In this document: one piece after another, positions 34,725 through 43,176 of the stretch
Layout: every line of letters starts with the position of its first letter
Position numbering within the stretch: the first letter of the stretch is position 1
DNA from: CAYFKJ01 sp964528595
GTDB taxonomy: Bacteria > Pseudomonadota > Alphaproteobacteria > UBA2966
Reading direction: 5' to 3'
Assembly (NCBI GenBank): GCA_964528595.1
Contig: CAZGTM010000007.1
Location: 31,379-95,378 of the forward strand
Length of the DNA stretch: 64,000 nt
Program-made: the position numbers and the translations under genes
Notes under the pieces: generated by a model
Seen by the model: only the letters and a program-made list of their open reading frames with translations
Told to the model about the DNA's origin: nothing
Databases searched by the model: none

Positions 34725-35852
34725 TCAACACCTGAGTGCCCGCCGCGACAACACTCGGATGCGGCTCTCCATGTCGGCGCGGTCGATGTAGAACCCCTTC
34801 AAGTGGCGATGGCCTGTTTGCGGGAAGAACTCCGCCCGGCCGTGAAGAATGCGGCGGTTGTCGAACACCACCATCTCCCCGGCCTTCAGCTCGACCTCGA
34901 CGAGGTAGGCCGGATCGCGCACCAGAGCCATGAAACGCCGGTAGGCGTCATAGTAGGCCGGGATCACGTCGGGCGCCATGTCGAACGTGTCGGCTATGTG
35001 GGCGTTGAAGGCAATCATGACAATTTGACCGCTCTCGTTCAGCGTGATGACCGGGCGGTGAACCCGGATATCCGCCGTGGCGTCGTGAAAGCGAAAGGGA
35101 ATGGCCACCTGCGAGAGTAAATCGAAGTGCTCTGGTTCGCTGGCGCGGAGGTCCTCCGCAATTTTCAGACCGTCGCAGAAGAGTGAGCCGCCGCCTTTCG
35201 CAGTATTGCTGATGCAATGCAGGAACTGGTAGCCGGGCGGAATTTCCTGATTGGGCAGGTCCGTGTGAAGGGGCAGGGCGTCGGCCGTGTAGGCCGAATT
35301 ATTGGGGTCGGGTTTGCTGACGACATCGAAAGTCAGATCGAAATTGGAATTCCGCATCGGGCCGATCAGCGCCCCAAGATCGAGACCGGCTTCCTCGCGG
35401 GGCTGCAGACCTTCGACGATGGCAAGGCCGTGGGACGCTGCTGTTCGCAAATAAGCCAGCAGTTCTTCGTCTTGTGTCGTCAGGTCGGCGGCCGGAAAAC
35501 GTGGGATGGACGAACCCGAATGGGCATCCCATGACGCCCAGCCGATCCGGCCCGGATCGTCGTTGGGTTTTCCCGGTCTATGCGACGCCAGCCAGGCCAC
35601 CGAAAAGCGGCTCCCGCCCACGAGGTCAGGCCATGTCAGGGTAAGTTCGTCCCCGCCGGGCGTGTGCTCGACAGTGCTGGGCGCAATGTCATCCTGGACG
35701 CTTAAGAGATCGAAGGTTCTTTCGCGCGTATCGGGATGAAACCCCGAGGGGTCGTTGTCGCGCAGCCAGAGGAACGGGAAGATGCCTTCTACGCCGTCGG
35801 CCCACTGAATGACGAGGGCGCGTTCGCCTCGCCGGATACCGTTGATGTGCAT
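34725..35852 (-). CDS. TauD/gamma-butyrobetaine hydroxylase-like 2-oxoglutarate dioxygenase
   Basis: A 375-residue Fe(II)/2-oxoglutarate oxygenase. An N-terminal DUF971-like domain (WADGVEGIFPFLWLRDNDPS) precedes the TauD barrel; iron ligands H196 and D198 lie in LPLHTDLPNQ, and the distal His and 2-OG Arg in NRRILHGRAEF. This domain pairing is that of gamma-butyrobetaine and trimethyllysine hydroxylases, so carnitine synthesis or a trimethylated-amine substrate is likely. ATG 35852 (MHINGI) has GGAG eight nt upstream; the longer reading was rejected. Confidence 0.88.
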   Translation of the reverse strand: MHINGIRRGERALVIQWADGVEGIFPFLWLRDNDPSGFHPDTRERTFDLLSVQDDIAPSTVEHTPGGDELTLTWPDLVGGSRFSVAWLASHRPGKPNDDPGRIGWASWDAHSGSSIPRFPAADLTTQDEELLAYLRTAASHGLAIVEGLQPREEAGLDLGALIGPMRNSNFDLTFDVVSKPDPNNSAYTADALPLHTDLPNQEIPPGYQFLHCISNTAKGGGSLFCDGLKIAEDLRASEPEHFDLLSQVAIPFRFHDATADIRVHRPVITLNESGQIVMIAFNAHIADTFDMAPDVIPAYYDAYRRFMALVRDPAYLVEVELKAGEMVVFDNRRILHGRAEFFPQTGHRHLKGFYIDRADMESRIRVLSRRALRC

Positions 35853-36021
35853 GAAAAATTCTCCATCATGGCAGATTGTTCGGAAAAACAATTACGCATG
35901 ACGGTCGCCGGTGGCGGCCACCACCAGCCGATCTTGGCATGGCGAACTCTGTTGCGCGGAGCCATCGGAGGTCTCGTCAGTTGGTCCTGACGCCGATGTT
36001 AACCACGGAAATGGAGGCTTG

Positions 36022-36936
36022 TCAGCCTAGATTCGAAACGCCCGCCTTGTCGGTTTGCACCCAGCCTTCGAGGCCGTGAATGAAGCCGTTGGCCATTGGT
36101 TCGCCGTCGATTAGTTTATCCAGTTCCAAGCCGCTTTCTTCTTCGTCCAGGTGGCCGTCCAGGAGGTTGCGAAAAACATCGGCGACGGCAACCATGTCGG
36201 CGCTGTGGGGAGACAGGCGGAACATGCCGACGCCGTCTTTGGCCAGGCCGCGGACTTCGCGGGCGAGGCTGACGTAGGAGTGGGAAATCGTCTGAGTGCC
36301 GTTGACCGCAAGGAAGGGGCGACGGTCCAAGGTTTCCACCTCCATACCGTCGGGGTCCTGCTCGCAGACGTATTGGCAACCGTCCTTGCTCAGATTATGG
36401 GCGCGGGCGTGGTAACAGCGGGCCGACAACGCCAGGGGCAGGCGGCCGAAGGCCTGAAGCTCGATTTCCGTGAAGTCCAACGCGGCGATCGCAGCGACGG
36501 CATCGCCGGGAAGTTCAGCGGGCAGGCAGATCCGCCGCGCCCCGTTGGCGACCAGATAGGCGACTGTGTCTTCGTTGTAGACATTGACATACGGCCCGAT
36601 GCAGTGGGACTTGCCCATCAGCAGCGAAGCCGTGGCGACGTCGTTGGCTTCGATTTGGATATCGTCGTTCTGGCAAAGCTGCCGCGCGGCGTCCTGCTCG
36701 CGCTCAGTCATGATCAGCGCCAGGGAAGAGAGCACGACCTCCTTGCCGGCTCCCTGGAGGCGCTCGACGACTGCCGGCAGATAAGGCGCGAAGAATGGTT
36801 CGCGCTTGGAACAAACGACTTCGCCGACGTAGACCGTGTCGACCGCGCTTTCGTCGGCCATGCGAAAATAGAAATCGCGTTTTTCCTCGGCCGGCCAGTT
36901 GAAGATCAAAGGCCCCAGTGACAGCTTTGCGCTCAT
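36022..36936 (-). CDS. ubiV: Oxygen-independent ubiquinone hydroxylation protein UbiV (U32 family)
   Basis: A 304-residue U32 protein. Cys42, Cys174, Cys187 and Cys191 (spacing X12 then X3 for the last three) match the 4Fe-4S ligands of E. coli UbiV as I recall them (39, 180, 193, 197). With UbiU and UbiT it hydroxylates the ubiquinone ring without oxygen, using prephenate as oxygen donor in current models. I took ATG 36936 (MSAKLSLGPLIFNW); a GTG at 36957 would overlap ubiU and add seven residues. It is third in the operon. Confidence 0.93.
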   Translation of the reverse strand: MSAKLSLGPLIFNWPAEEKRDFYFRMADESAVDTVYVGEVVCSKREPFFAPYLPAVVERLQGAGKEVVLSSLALIMTEREQDAARQLCQNDDIQIEANDVATASLLMGKSHCIGPYVNVYNEDTVAYLVANGARRICLPAELPGDAVAAIAALDFTEIELQAFGRLPLALSARCYHARAHNLSKDGCQYVCEQDPDGMEVETLDRRPFLAVNGTQTISHSYVSLAREVRGLAKDGVGMFRLSPHSADMVAVADVFRNLLDGHLDEEESGLELDKLIDGEPMANGFIHGLEGWVQTDKAGVSNLG

Positions 36937-36947
36937 ACCAGCTACCC

Positions 36948-37940
36948 CTACCGCCACGCTTTTTCGTAGGCCCCGGCGGTTTCGCGCTGGCCTTCGGTCA
37001 ATTCGTCGAGATTGTTGACGGGGACGGGATTGCCAGCGGCTTGGGCGTCGACGGCGGCGCGGAAAGCCTTGACGACCTGGGCGACATAAGCGCGGCCTCT
37101 CTGGCGGCCTTCGATCTTGAGGGCCACGACGCCGGCCTCGACAAGTTCCGGCAGCATACCGGCGGCGTTGAGGCTGGTCGGTTCTTCGAAGAGGTACGAG
37201 CTTTCGCCCTCCGCGACAAAGCGGCCCTTACAAAGTGTCGGGTAACCCGCCGGCTCGCCGTCGTTGAACACGTTGATGGTGAATTCCCCGAGACGGGAAA
37301 CCAGGCCGTCACCGCGTTCCTCGTAACGTACGTGGCTGGCCGGCGAACAGACGCCCGTCAGGTTGGGCGATTTTCCTGTGGCATAGGAGGACAGCGCGCA
37401 ACGTCCCTCCGCCATTACGCACAGGCCGCCGAAAGCGAACACCTCTGTCTCCACGGGGATTTGCTTGTTTAGCGCGGCGATCTCGGCCACCGTCAGGACG
37501 CGGGGCAAAACGATGCGCCGAACGCCGAATTCACGGTGGAAGAAGTTGATCGCTTCGGCGTTGGAGGCCGAAGCCTGGACGGAAAGATGGCGGCGCAGGT
37601 CCGGATGATAGTCGGTGCAGTAGTTCAGCAGCCCGATATCCGCCAGGATCACGGCATCCGCGCCGAGCGCCGCGGCATCGTCGACGGCGCGGCGCCAGGG
37701 GCCAGGATCACCGGCCTTGGGAAACGTGTTGATCGCGACATAGACCTTGGCGTCACGCTGGTGGGCATACTCCAGGCCTTCCCGAAGTTCCCGCCGGTCG
37801 AAGTTGAGACCGGGGAAATTCCGCGCGTTGGTTTCGTCACGAAAACCGAGGTAGACCGTGTCGGCTCCGGCATCGACGGCGCTGCGCAGGGCAGCGGGCG
37901 TGCCGGCCGGGCAGACAAGTTCGAGCGGTTCGTTGGTCAT
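36948..37940 (-). CDS. ubiU: Oxygen-independent ubiquinone hydroxylation protein UbiU (U32 family)
   Basis: A 330-residue U32 protein starting ELVCPAGTPAALRSAVDAGA. Cys174, Cys181, Cys198 and Cys237 have spacings 7, 17 and 39, identical to the cluster ligands of E. coli UbiU as I recall them (169, 176, 193, 232). This makes the UbiU assignment firm against other U32 'peptidases' such as TrhP. The start overlaps the ubiT stop by four nt. It forms a heterodimer with UbiV. Confidence 0.95.
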   Translation of the reverse strand: MTNEPLELVCPAGTPAALRSAVDAGADTVYLGFRDETNARNFPGLNFDRRELREGLEYAHQRDAKVYVAINTFPKAGDPGPWRRAVDDAAALGADAVILADIGLLNYCTDYHPDLRRHLSVQASASNAEAINFFHREFGVRRIVLPRVLTVAEIAALNKQIPVETEVFAFGGLCVMAEGRCALSSYATGKSPNLTGVCSPASHVRYEERGDGLVSRLGEFTINVFNDGEPAGYPTLCKGRFVAEGESSYLFEEPTSLNAAGMLPELVEAGVVALKIEGRQRGRAYVAQVVKAFRAAVDAQAAGNPVPVNNLDELTEGQRETAGAYEKAWR

Positions 37941-38614
37941 CCCGATTTCCTCGCGCGGGCTTTTTCCCGGCGCAATTTCTTTTCCAGATCGTCGATGCGG
38001 TTTTCAAGGCGCTCGATCGTCGCCGCCTGACCGTCGGCGCGGCGGTCCAGCGGGCGCACCGCGGCGCGGCGGACCGTCTCCAGGTCTTGGGCGGCGCGCT
38101 GGTAGGTCTGGGCGAGCACCCCGGCGGCCATTGCCCCGGCGCGGGCCAGCGGCGCAGGCAGGGGGGTTAGGTCGGCCAGCTTGATCTCGGCGCCATCCAT
38201 GGCGTTGCGCAGGGCGACGACGGCTTCGGTATCGCCCTCGAACGTCAACTCGCGCGAAAAAAACAGGGCGTCACCGTCGACGCGGCCCTCCAGCAGGTCG
38301 ATCAGAACCTCCACGGGGCCCCGTACGGCGGCCAGGGCGCGGTCTTCGTCTTCCGGCCCGGCGCTGCGCAGTTCGGGGTGCGCTGGATCTAATGTCAGAA
38401 CCATGCTGACGGGCAGATCGGTCGGATCGATCAGCAGCGTATCACGACCGTCACCTGCGCCGAGGGCGGGCAAGCGCTCGAACAAATGTTCATGGTGTCT
38501 CAACAGCTTGTTCATGGCCGCGGACAACGCCCGGTCGATGACCGCACGCGGCACGGGACGCAGGAACATCCCGGCGATCAACGCAGGCGTCAAAGGGGGG
38601 GATGGTTGCTTCAT
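37937..38614 (-). CDS. ubiT: UbiT, SCP2-domain ubiquinone biosynthesis accessory factor
   Basis: A 225-residue protein with an SCP2 lipid-binding domain (about 30-150; SMVLTLDPAHPEL, LIDLLEGRVDGDALFFSREL) and a C-terminal coiled coil (TIERLENRIDDLEKKLRREK). UbiT binds the polyprenyl precursor for the anaerobic pathway. ATG 38614 lacks a clear Shine-Dalgarno sequence, but it starts the family-like region. An FNR-type box lies 64 nt upstream, as expected for a gene needed without oxygen. Confidence 0.92.
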   Translation of the reverse strand: MKQPSPPLTPALIAGMFLRPVPRAVIDRALSAAMNKLLRHHEHLFERLPALGAGDGRDTLLIDPTDLPVSMVLTLDPAHPELRSAGPEDEDRALAAVRGPVEVLIDLLEGRVDGDALFFSRELTFEGDTEAVVALRNAMDGAEIKLADLTPLPAPLARAGAMAAGVLAQTYQRAAQDLETVRRAAVRPLDRRADGQAATIERLENRIDDLEKKLRREKARARKSG

Positions 38615-38677
38615 GGGGAGTATTTGGCCGACCTCACAGCGTCTGTCGGATAGTCGCGCTGTAGGTCGGCTCGAACC

Positions 38678-38691
38678 TTGATGATGGTCAA
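38678..38691 (-). promoter_or_regulatory. FNR/FixK-type binding site upstream of ubiTUV
   Basis: TTGAT-GATG-GTCAA, nine of ten positions of the FNR-family consensus TTGAT-N4-ATCAA. Its centre is about 70 nt upstream of the ubiT ATG; if it acts at -41.5, transcription starts near 38643 with a leader of about 29 nt. It sits in the only gap of the region, between ubiT and the upstream SDR gene. Confidence 0.7.
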
Positions 38692-38702
38692 GCCATGGGC
38701 GG

Positions 38703-39461
38703 TTAACCCCTGCCGACAAACGGCATTTTGGTTGCCATCACGGTCATAAACTGAACGTTCGCCTCCAGGGGCAAGCTTGCCATGTGAACGACGGCATTGG
38801 CGACATGCTTGAGGTCCATCAGCGGTTCGGCCTTGATGGAGCCGTCAGCCTGGGGCACGCCGTCAGCCATGCGCATGGCCATTTCGGTTTTGGCGTTGCC
38901 GATGTCGAGCTGGCTGCAGGCGATGTCGTGCACTCGGCCATCCAGCGAGGTCGTTTTTGTCAAACCGGTGATGGCGTGCTTGGTTGAGGTGTATGGCACT
39001 GAAAACGGCCTCGGCGCGTAGGCGGAGATCGAGCCGTTGTTGATGATGCGCCCGCCCTTGGGATCCTGCGCCTTCATCAGCCGGAAGGCTTCCTGCGTAC
39101 AGAGGAAGGGGCCGGTCAGATTGATGTCCACGACCGCTTGCCATTGTTCAACGCTGAGTTCGTCCAGGGGAATGCCCGGCGCGTTAATGCCCGCATTGTT
39201 GAACAACACGTCAAGGCGGCCAAAGACCTCTTTAGTTTTGGCGAACAGGGCGGCGACGGCCGTGGGATCGCTGACGTCCGTGGGCACGACCAAGGCCTGC
39301 TCGGCGGCATCGCCCGCCATGGACTTGGTTTCTTGCAACGGCTCCTCGCGGCGGCCCGCCAGTACGACGGAATAACCGTCCGCCAGCAGCGCCAACGCCG
39401 ACGCCCGCCCGATGCCCGAGCCGGCACCCGTCACGATCGCAATTTTTCCCTGTCCGCTCAT
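38703..39461 (-). CDS. Short-chain dehydrogenase/reductase
   Basis: A 252-residue SDR: VTGAGSGIGRASALAL, FNNAGINAPG, INNGSISAYAPRPFSVPYTSTKHA with Ser and YxxxK. The start at 39461 has GGGGTAAT upstream; longer readings have no SDR resemblance. It lacks the usual C-terminal SDR end and finishes with NVQFMTVMATKMPFVGRG, a form common in serine 3-dehydrogenase/YdfG-like proteins. A perfect palindromic operator (39562-39582) lies 100 nt upstream. Confidence 0.9.
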   Translation of the reverse strand: MSGQGKIAIVTGAGSGIGRASALALLADGYSVVLAGRREEPLQETKSMAGDAAEQALVVPTDVSDPTAVAALFAKTKEVFGRLDVLFNNAGINAPGIPLDELSVEQWQAVVDINLTGPFLCTQEAFRLMKAQDPKGGRIINNGSISAYAPRPFSVPYTSTKHAITGLTKTTSLDGRVHDIACSQLDIGNAKTEMAMRMADGVPQADGSIKAEPLMDLKHVANAVVHMASLPLEANVQFMTVMATKMPFVGRG

Positions 39462-39561
39462 CGTATTACCCCATGTAAATGCCAGTCCCGACAACATAAC
39501 GCCGAACCATTGCTCTGGTAAGCACAGGTCGAGAAATTTGAGCGTTTCCAGCAAACGTATT

Positions 39562-39582
39562 TTTTGTATACAGTATACAAAA
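39562..39582. promoter_or_regulatory. 21-bp perfect palindrome, candidate GntR-type operator
   Basis: TTTTGTATAC-A-GTATACAAAA, ten-base arms with a one-base centre. It lies in the 180-nt divergent gap between the SDR gene (minus) and the amidotransferase gene (plus). A TGTATACA-like core is usual for GntR/FadR-family operators. The window encodes no GntR regulator, so the factor would be encoded elsewhere. Confidence 0.6.
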
Positions 39583-39641
39583 TTATTTAGCGCACCACCG
39601 ACATTCGAATGCCGGACGCGAGATGATAAGGGGAATGGTCC

Positions 39642-40409
39642 GTGGAGCGATCCGAACTGAAAATTCTCGTCTTTCAGCATCATCCCGCCGAGCACGTCGG
39701 CCGTTTCGCCAAGCTAATGGAAGCGGATGGCATTTACCGCCATGTCGTGCAGTTGGATCGGGGCGACGAAATTCCCAGCCTCGACGACTTTGACGGACTG
39801 TGGGTTTTCGGTGGTCAAATGCAGGTGTGGGAAGAAGCGGAACACCCGTGGCTGTTGGCCGAAAAGGCCGCCATTCGTGAGGCAGTCGGGGATCGCGGCA
39901 TGCCGTACTTCGGCGTGTGTTTGGGACATCAGCTGCTGGCTGACGCCCTTGGCGGCACGGTTAGCCGGCTGGCGGCACCCGAGGTCGGCAACCTGAACAT
40001 TGCGCTGACGCCGGAGGGCAAGGAAAGTCCCTTGTTTGAGGCGATCGATGCGCCCTTGGTGTTCACCCAGGGACATGGCGCCGAAGTCTCCCGGCCGCCG
40101 TCCGATGCGCGTGTGTTGGCGAGTTCTCCGGTTTGTGCCGTGCAATCAATGCAAATCGGGGCTAACGCCTTTAGCGTTCAGTTTCACCCGGAACTGACGC
40201 CGGACATGATCGTCGAATGCTTGGAAATACCCGAATACAAAGTCGAATTCGATGCCATGCTCGGGGAAGAAGGCACCAAAGATTTCCTCGCCTCCAGTAC
40301 GGAACTGGCCACTCGGTTTGATGAACTCACCGCCAGACTGTACATGAACTGGATGGCCGCTTGTTTTGGCGAAAATTTGTCCGCCACGTCGGCAACTAAA
40401 GCAGGCTGA
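39642..40409 (+). CDS. Class I glutamine amidotransferase-like protein
   Basis: A 255-residue GATase1-domain protein related to GMP synthase N-terminal domains. The nucleophile elbow FGVCLGHQLLA (Cys93) and the His182/Glu184 dyad (SVQFHPELTPD) complete the catalytic triad, so it can hydrolyse glutamine or a gamma-glutamyl compound. The start is GTG with AAGGGG upstream. Members are linked to gamma-glutamylated amine breakdown as well as to orphan amidotransferase roles; which applies is unknown. It overlaps the convergent VOC gene by 14 nt. Confidence 0.86.
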   Translation: MERSELKILVFQHHPAEHVGRFAKLMEADGIYRHVVQLDRGDEIPSLDDFDGLWVFGGQMQVWEEAEHPWLLAEKAAIREAVGDRGMPYFGVCLGHQLLADALGGTVSRLAAPEVGNLNIALTPEGKESPLFEAIDAPLVFTQGHGAEVSRPPSDARVLASSPVCAVQSMQIGANAFSVQFHPELTPDMIVECLEIPEYKVEFDAMLGEEGTKDFLASSTELATRFDELTARLYMNWMAACFGENLSATSATKAG

Positions 40410-41160
40410 CGTTTACCCCGCAAAGTGAGAAACGATTGTCGCCGGTGAGCAGGCCGCGGCGGTCGGCCTCCGACAGGATGGCCGGACGGTTTTGCGGCGT
40501 CAGCGACAGACCTGAAACCCCCGGACCGCGGCCGTCTTCGGCCCCGATAAATCTAAGCGTCGCGTTGTCGAGAGAGATGTGGGGCGTATCGGGTTGGCCC
40601 TGGACCGGTTGGTCCACAACCTTGGCCCAGAGCTCGGCCAGGCCGGCAGGGTCGGCCGACTGGATCTCCAGCCCCGTCATGGCGCTGGTGACGTTGGTCT
40701 TGATGTGGTCGCGCCAAGTCGTTCCGGCCCACTGCCAGTCCGCCGTTTTCTGATGGTGATCCGGCGCCGCCGCCATGGAATCGATCGACAGAATGGCGCC
40801 GCCGACGTCGGCCGGATGGAAATGGGTGGCGAAGGCATTGGGGCCGTCGTGACGCCAGACGTCGCGGATGCCCATTGCGGTGATGCGTTCGCGCTGCGCC
40901 ACTGCGTCTTGGCACTGCAGGATGACCATGTAACCGCCGTTGCCCTTGCGCCGGTCGAGATAGCGCCCGGCCGCGGTGCCGTCTTCGGTGGGCGCCACGA
41001 CTTCGAGAAAATTGCCGCCGACCGCGAACAGCGCGTTCTCAAGGCCAAACTCGGCCACGCCGGGATCTTGGTAGCAGACCTCCAGACCCAGCACCGAACC
41101 GATTTCCTCGACGGCCGGTTCGAGTTTCTCTGCGACGAAGACAAACTGACGCAATCTCAT
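40396..41160 (-). CDS. VOC family protein, two-domain
   Basis: A 254-residue glyoxalase-like protein with a duplicated vicinal-oxygen-chelate fold: first module RLRQFVFVAEKLEPAVEEIG, GNFLEVVAP; second from about 155, MTGLEIQSADPAGLAELWAK. It resembles the 'VOC/glyoxalase_3' proteins of unknown substrate. ATG 41160 was chosen as it begins the family-like region; the longer reading adds 38 low-quality residues. It is divergent from the DUF169 gene. Confidence 0.82.
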   Translation of the reverse strand: MRLRQFVFVAEKLEPAVEEIGSVLGLEVCYQDPGVAEFGLENALFAVGGNFLEVVAPTEDGTAAGRYLDRRKGNGGYMVILQCQDAVAQRERITAMGIRDVWRHDGPNAFATHFHPADVGGAILSIDSMAAAPDHHQKTADWQWAGTTWRDHIKTNVTSAMTGLEIQSADPAGLAELWAKVVDQPVQGQPDTPHISLDNATLRFIGAEDGRGPGVSGLSLTPQNRPAILSEADRRGLLTGDNRFSLCGVNVSLL

Positions 41161-41312
41161 GACTGGTTCCCAATTCCGTTGCCTGCCGGTGACGTTAGCA
41201 CAGGGATTTGATCGTCGTGAATACGGGGCGGGTGTTTTGAAGGAATTGCCGAACCCGCCGGTTTCCTGTTTCATGAGTTGGGGGAGGTAACGAATCTCAT
41301 GAGGAAGAAGCC

Positions 41313-42110
41313 GTGACCCAGGACACCGACTATGACGTGAGCGCAGGCAATCTGAAGGCGCTGGCCGCAGAACTGATCGAAACGCTGCGCATCCGCACCA
41401 TCCCCATCGGTATGAAACTGTTCGAGGATGTGGCGGAGATGAGGGAGATCAAGGGCGTACGCTCACCAACCGAAGATTTCCATTTCACCATGTGTCAGAT
41501 GGTGGGGCAGTCGCGGACCGCCGGTTTCACGCTGGGCATCGTCCACGAAAACACCCGCATGAACAGCAACTGCGGTGGTGTCGCCGGGCTCAACGCGCCC
41601 TCCGAGAGCTTCCTTTCCGGCGAGCAGATGGATGGGGTTTGGTTCGGTAACCGCGAGGCGTCCAAGGCGCATCAGGCGGAAATGATCCGGGTCGAGCCCA
41701 AATACCAGGGGCTTTGCGTCTCCCCACTGCGTTCCGGCCGGCTGGATCCGCCGGATATCGTTCTCTTTTATGCCAACCCGGCGCAGACCATCCTTTTCGT
41801 CAATGGCCTGCAGTATAAGCGTTACAAGCGCTACGATATGACGATCACCGGCGAGACCGCCTGTTCGGATTCCTGGGGCCGGGCTTTGGCGACGGGTGAG
41901 ACGTCGATTTCCATTCCCTGCTACGCCGAGCGGCGCTACGGCGGCGTGGCCGACGATGAAATGCTGCTGGCCATGCCGCCCGACGAATTCGCCCGCGGTA
42001 TCGAAGGGCTGCGGGGGCTGGGCAAAGTGGGTTTGCGCTATCCCATCCCGCCATATGGGACGCAAATGGATCCCAAGTACGGAATGTCCGCCAGTTATCC
42101 GGGCAAGTAA
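41313..42110 (+). CDS. DUF169 family protein
   Basis: A 265-residue DUF169 protein with the typical opening LRIRTIPIGMKLF, CQMVGQSRTAGFTLGI and GGVAGLN, then VLFYANPAQTILFVNGLQYK. The conserved Cys residues (CQMV, CGGVAG, CSD) suggest a cofactor or metal site, but the function is unproven. GTG start with GAGGAAG upstream. It precedes PhyH by 17 nt and probably shares a transcript with it. Confidence 0.9.
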   Translation: MTQDTDYDVSAGNLKALAAELIETLRIRTIPIGMKLFEDVAEMREIKGVRSPTEDFHFTMCQMVGQSRTAGFTLGIVHENTRMNSNCGGVAGLNAPSESFLSGEQMDGVWFGNREASKAHQAEMIRVEPKYQGLCVSPLRSGRLDPPDIVLFYANPAQTILFVNGLQYKRYKRYDMTITGETACSDSWGRALATGETSISIPCYAERRYGGVADDEMLLAMPPDEFARGIEGLRGLGKVGLRYPIPPYGTQMDPKYGMSASYPGK

Positions 42111-42127
42111 CATTGGGAGAGGCGAAA

Positions 42128-42958
42128 ATGATATTGACCAGCGCCGAAGTCAGGCAATTCAATGAAGCCGGTTACGTCTCTCCCGTCGACGTACTGGATG
42201 AGGCGGAAGCCGGTGTCCTGCGAGCCCGGCTAGAGGCCGTAGAGGCCGGGCAGGGCGGCTCTCTCGAACCGGCGCAGCGGGCCAAATCCTTTCTGCTGTT
42301 CAAATGGCTCGATGATCTGATCCGGGATGCCCGGGTGCTGGATCCCGTCGAGCAACTGATCGGTCCCAATATTCTCTGCTGGAACACCATCTTCTGGATC
42401 AAGGAGGCAGGCGCCAAAAGCTTCATCTCGTGGCATCAGGACACACGCTATTGGGGGCTTTCGAGCAACCGGGTCGTCACCGCCTGGCTGGCGCTGTCGC
42501 CGGCCAGTATCGAGGCGGGCTGTATGCGGGTGATGCCGGGTACGCACATCGGCGATGTCCTGCCCCACGAGGACCTCTACCATGAAGACAACATGCTGAC
42601 GCGGGGCCAGGAAATCACGGCGGGCGTGGACGACAGCGCCGCCGCTTACATGCCGTTGCGGACGGGCCAGATGTCGCTGCACAACTATCGCCTGGCGCAT
42701 GCTTCCGGGCCCAACAACTCCGACGACCGGCGCATCGGCGTATCCATGCATTTCATGCCGACGGAGACCCGGCAGGTGGTGGGCGATTGGGACTGCGCGG
42801 CCCTGGTGCGCGGTGTCGACGAATTCGCGAACTTCGAACCAGCCCCGAGACCATTGCGCGATTTCGACCGCGACGCGGCAGAATTTCACGAAAAAGCGGC
42901 GGAAGCTATGCGGCGCGTCCTGTTCGAGGGCGCAGCGGAAGATACGCATAAGCTCTAA
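42128..42958 (+). CDS. Phytanoyl-CoA dioxygenase (PhyH) family protein
   Basis: A 276-residue Fe(II)/2-oxoglutarate oxygenase. ISWHQDTRYWGL carries the HxD iron pair and LHNYRLAHASGPNNSDDRR the distal His with the 2-OG Arg; GCMRVMPGTH is a further conserved block. ATG 42128 has GGGAGAGG upstream. Substrates in the family range from phytanoyl-CoA to ectoine and small natural products; here the DUF169 partner gives no clear lead. Confidence 0.9.
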   Translation: MILTSAEVRQFNEAGYVSPVDVLDEAEAGVLRARLEAVEAGQGGSLEPAQRAKSFLLFKWLDDLIRDARVLDPVEQLIGPNILCWNTIFWIKEAGAKSFISWHQDTRYWGLSSNRVVTAWLALSPASIEAGCMRVMPGTHIGDVLPHEDLYHEDNMLTRGQEITAGVDDSAAAYMPLRTGQMSLHNYRLAHASGPNNSDDRRIGVSMHFMPTETRQVVGDWDCAALVRGVDEFANFEPAPRPLRDFDRDAAEFHEKAAEAMRRVLFEGAAEDTHKL

Positions 42959-43079
42959 CCGCCCGGGCCTTCGCCGTTTGTGCCGGGTCTCAGAAAATTT
43001 AGCATAAATGCCAACTACTTAGGCCTTGCACAGGCCTGATCTCATCCCCATATACCGGTCACGCAATCGTTCAGATTGT

Positions 43080-43164
43080 CCTCGACAAAGGCAAACCGTC
43101 GGAAACGGCGGGACGCAAAGCTCCGTACCTAAGGCCTTTACGGCTACGGCGGACGAGCCACCGA
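43080..43164 (+). promoter_or_regulatory. Cyclic-di-GMP-I (GEMM) riboswitch
   Basis: The conserved GEMM-I landmarks occur in order: GGCAAACC (43090-43097), a stem CCGTCG/CGGCGG closed by GAAA (43096-43111), GGGACGCAAAGC (43110-43121), a tetraloop-receptor half CCTAAGG (43128-43134), the arm GCC/GGC, TACGG (43145-43149) and GAGCCACCGA (43155-43164). CCGTA (43123-43127) pairs with TACGG, which closes P3. The GAAA loop and CCTAAG...TACGG form the expected docking pair. The 3' end abuts the AAGGAAG ribosome site of the flagellin gene, which suggests translational control. The exact P1 ends are uncertain. Confidence 0.85.
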
Positions 43165-43176
43165 AAGGAAGAAACG

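Noticed and set aside
39601..39641. ATG codons upstream of the amidotransferase GTG
   Set aside because: The GTG at 39642 has the only well-placed ribosome site and starts the family-like reading.
43021..43060. TTGCAC-N19-TATACC as the flagellin promoter, or a sigma-28/sigma-54 site
   Set aside because: The spacer is too long for a sound sigma-70 call, and no sigma-28 or sigma-54 consensus was found in 42959-43080.
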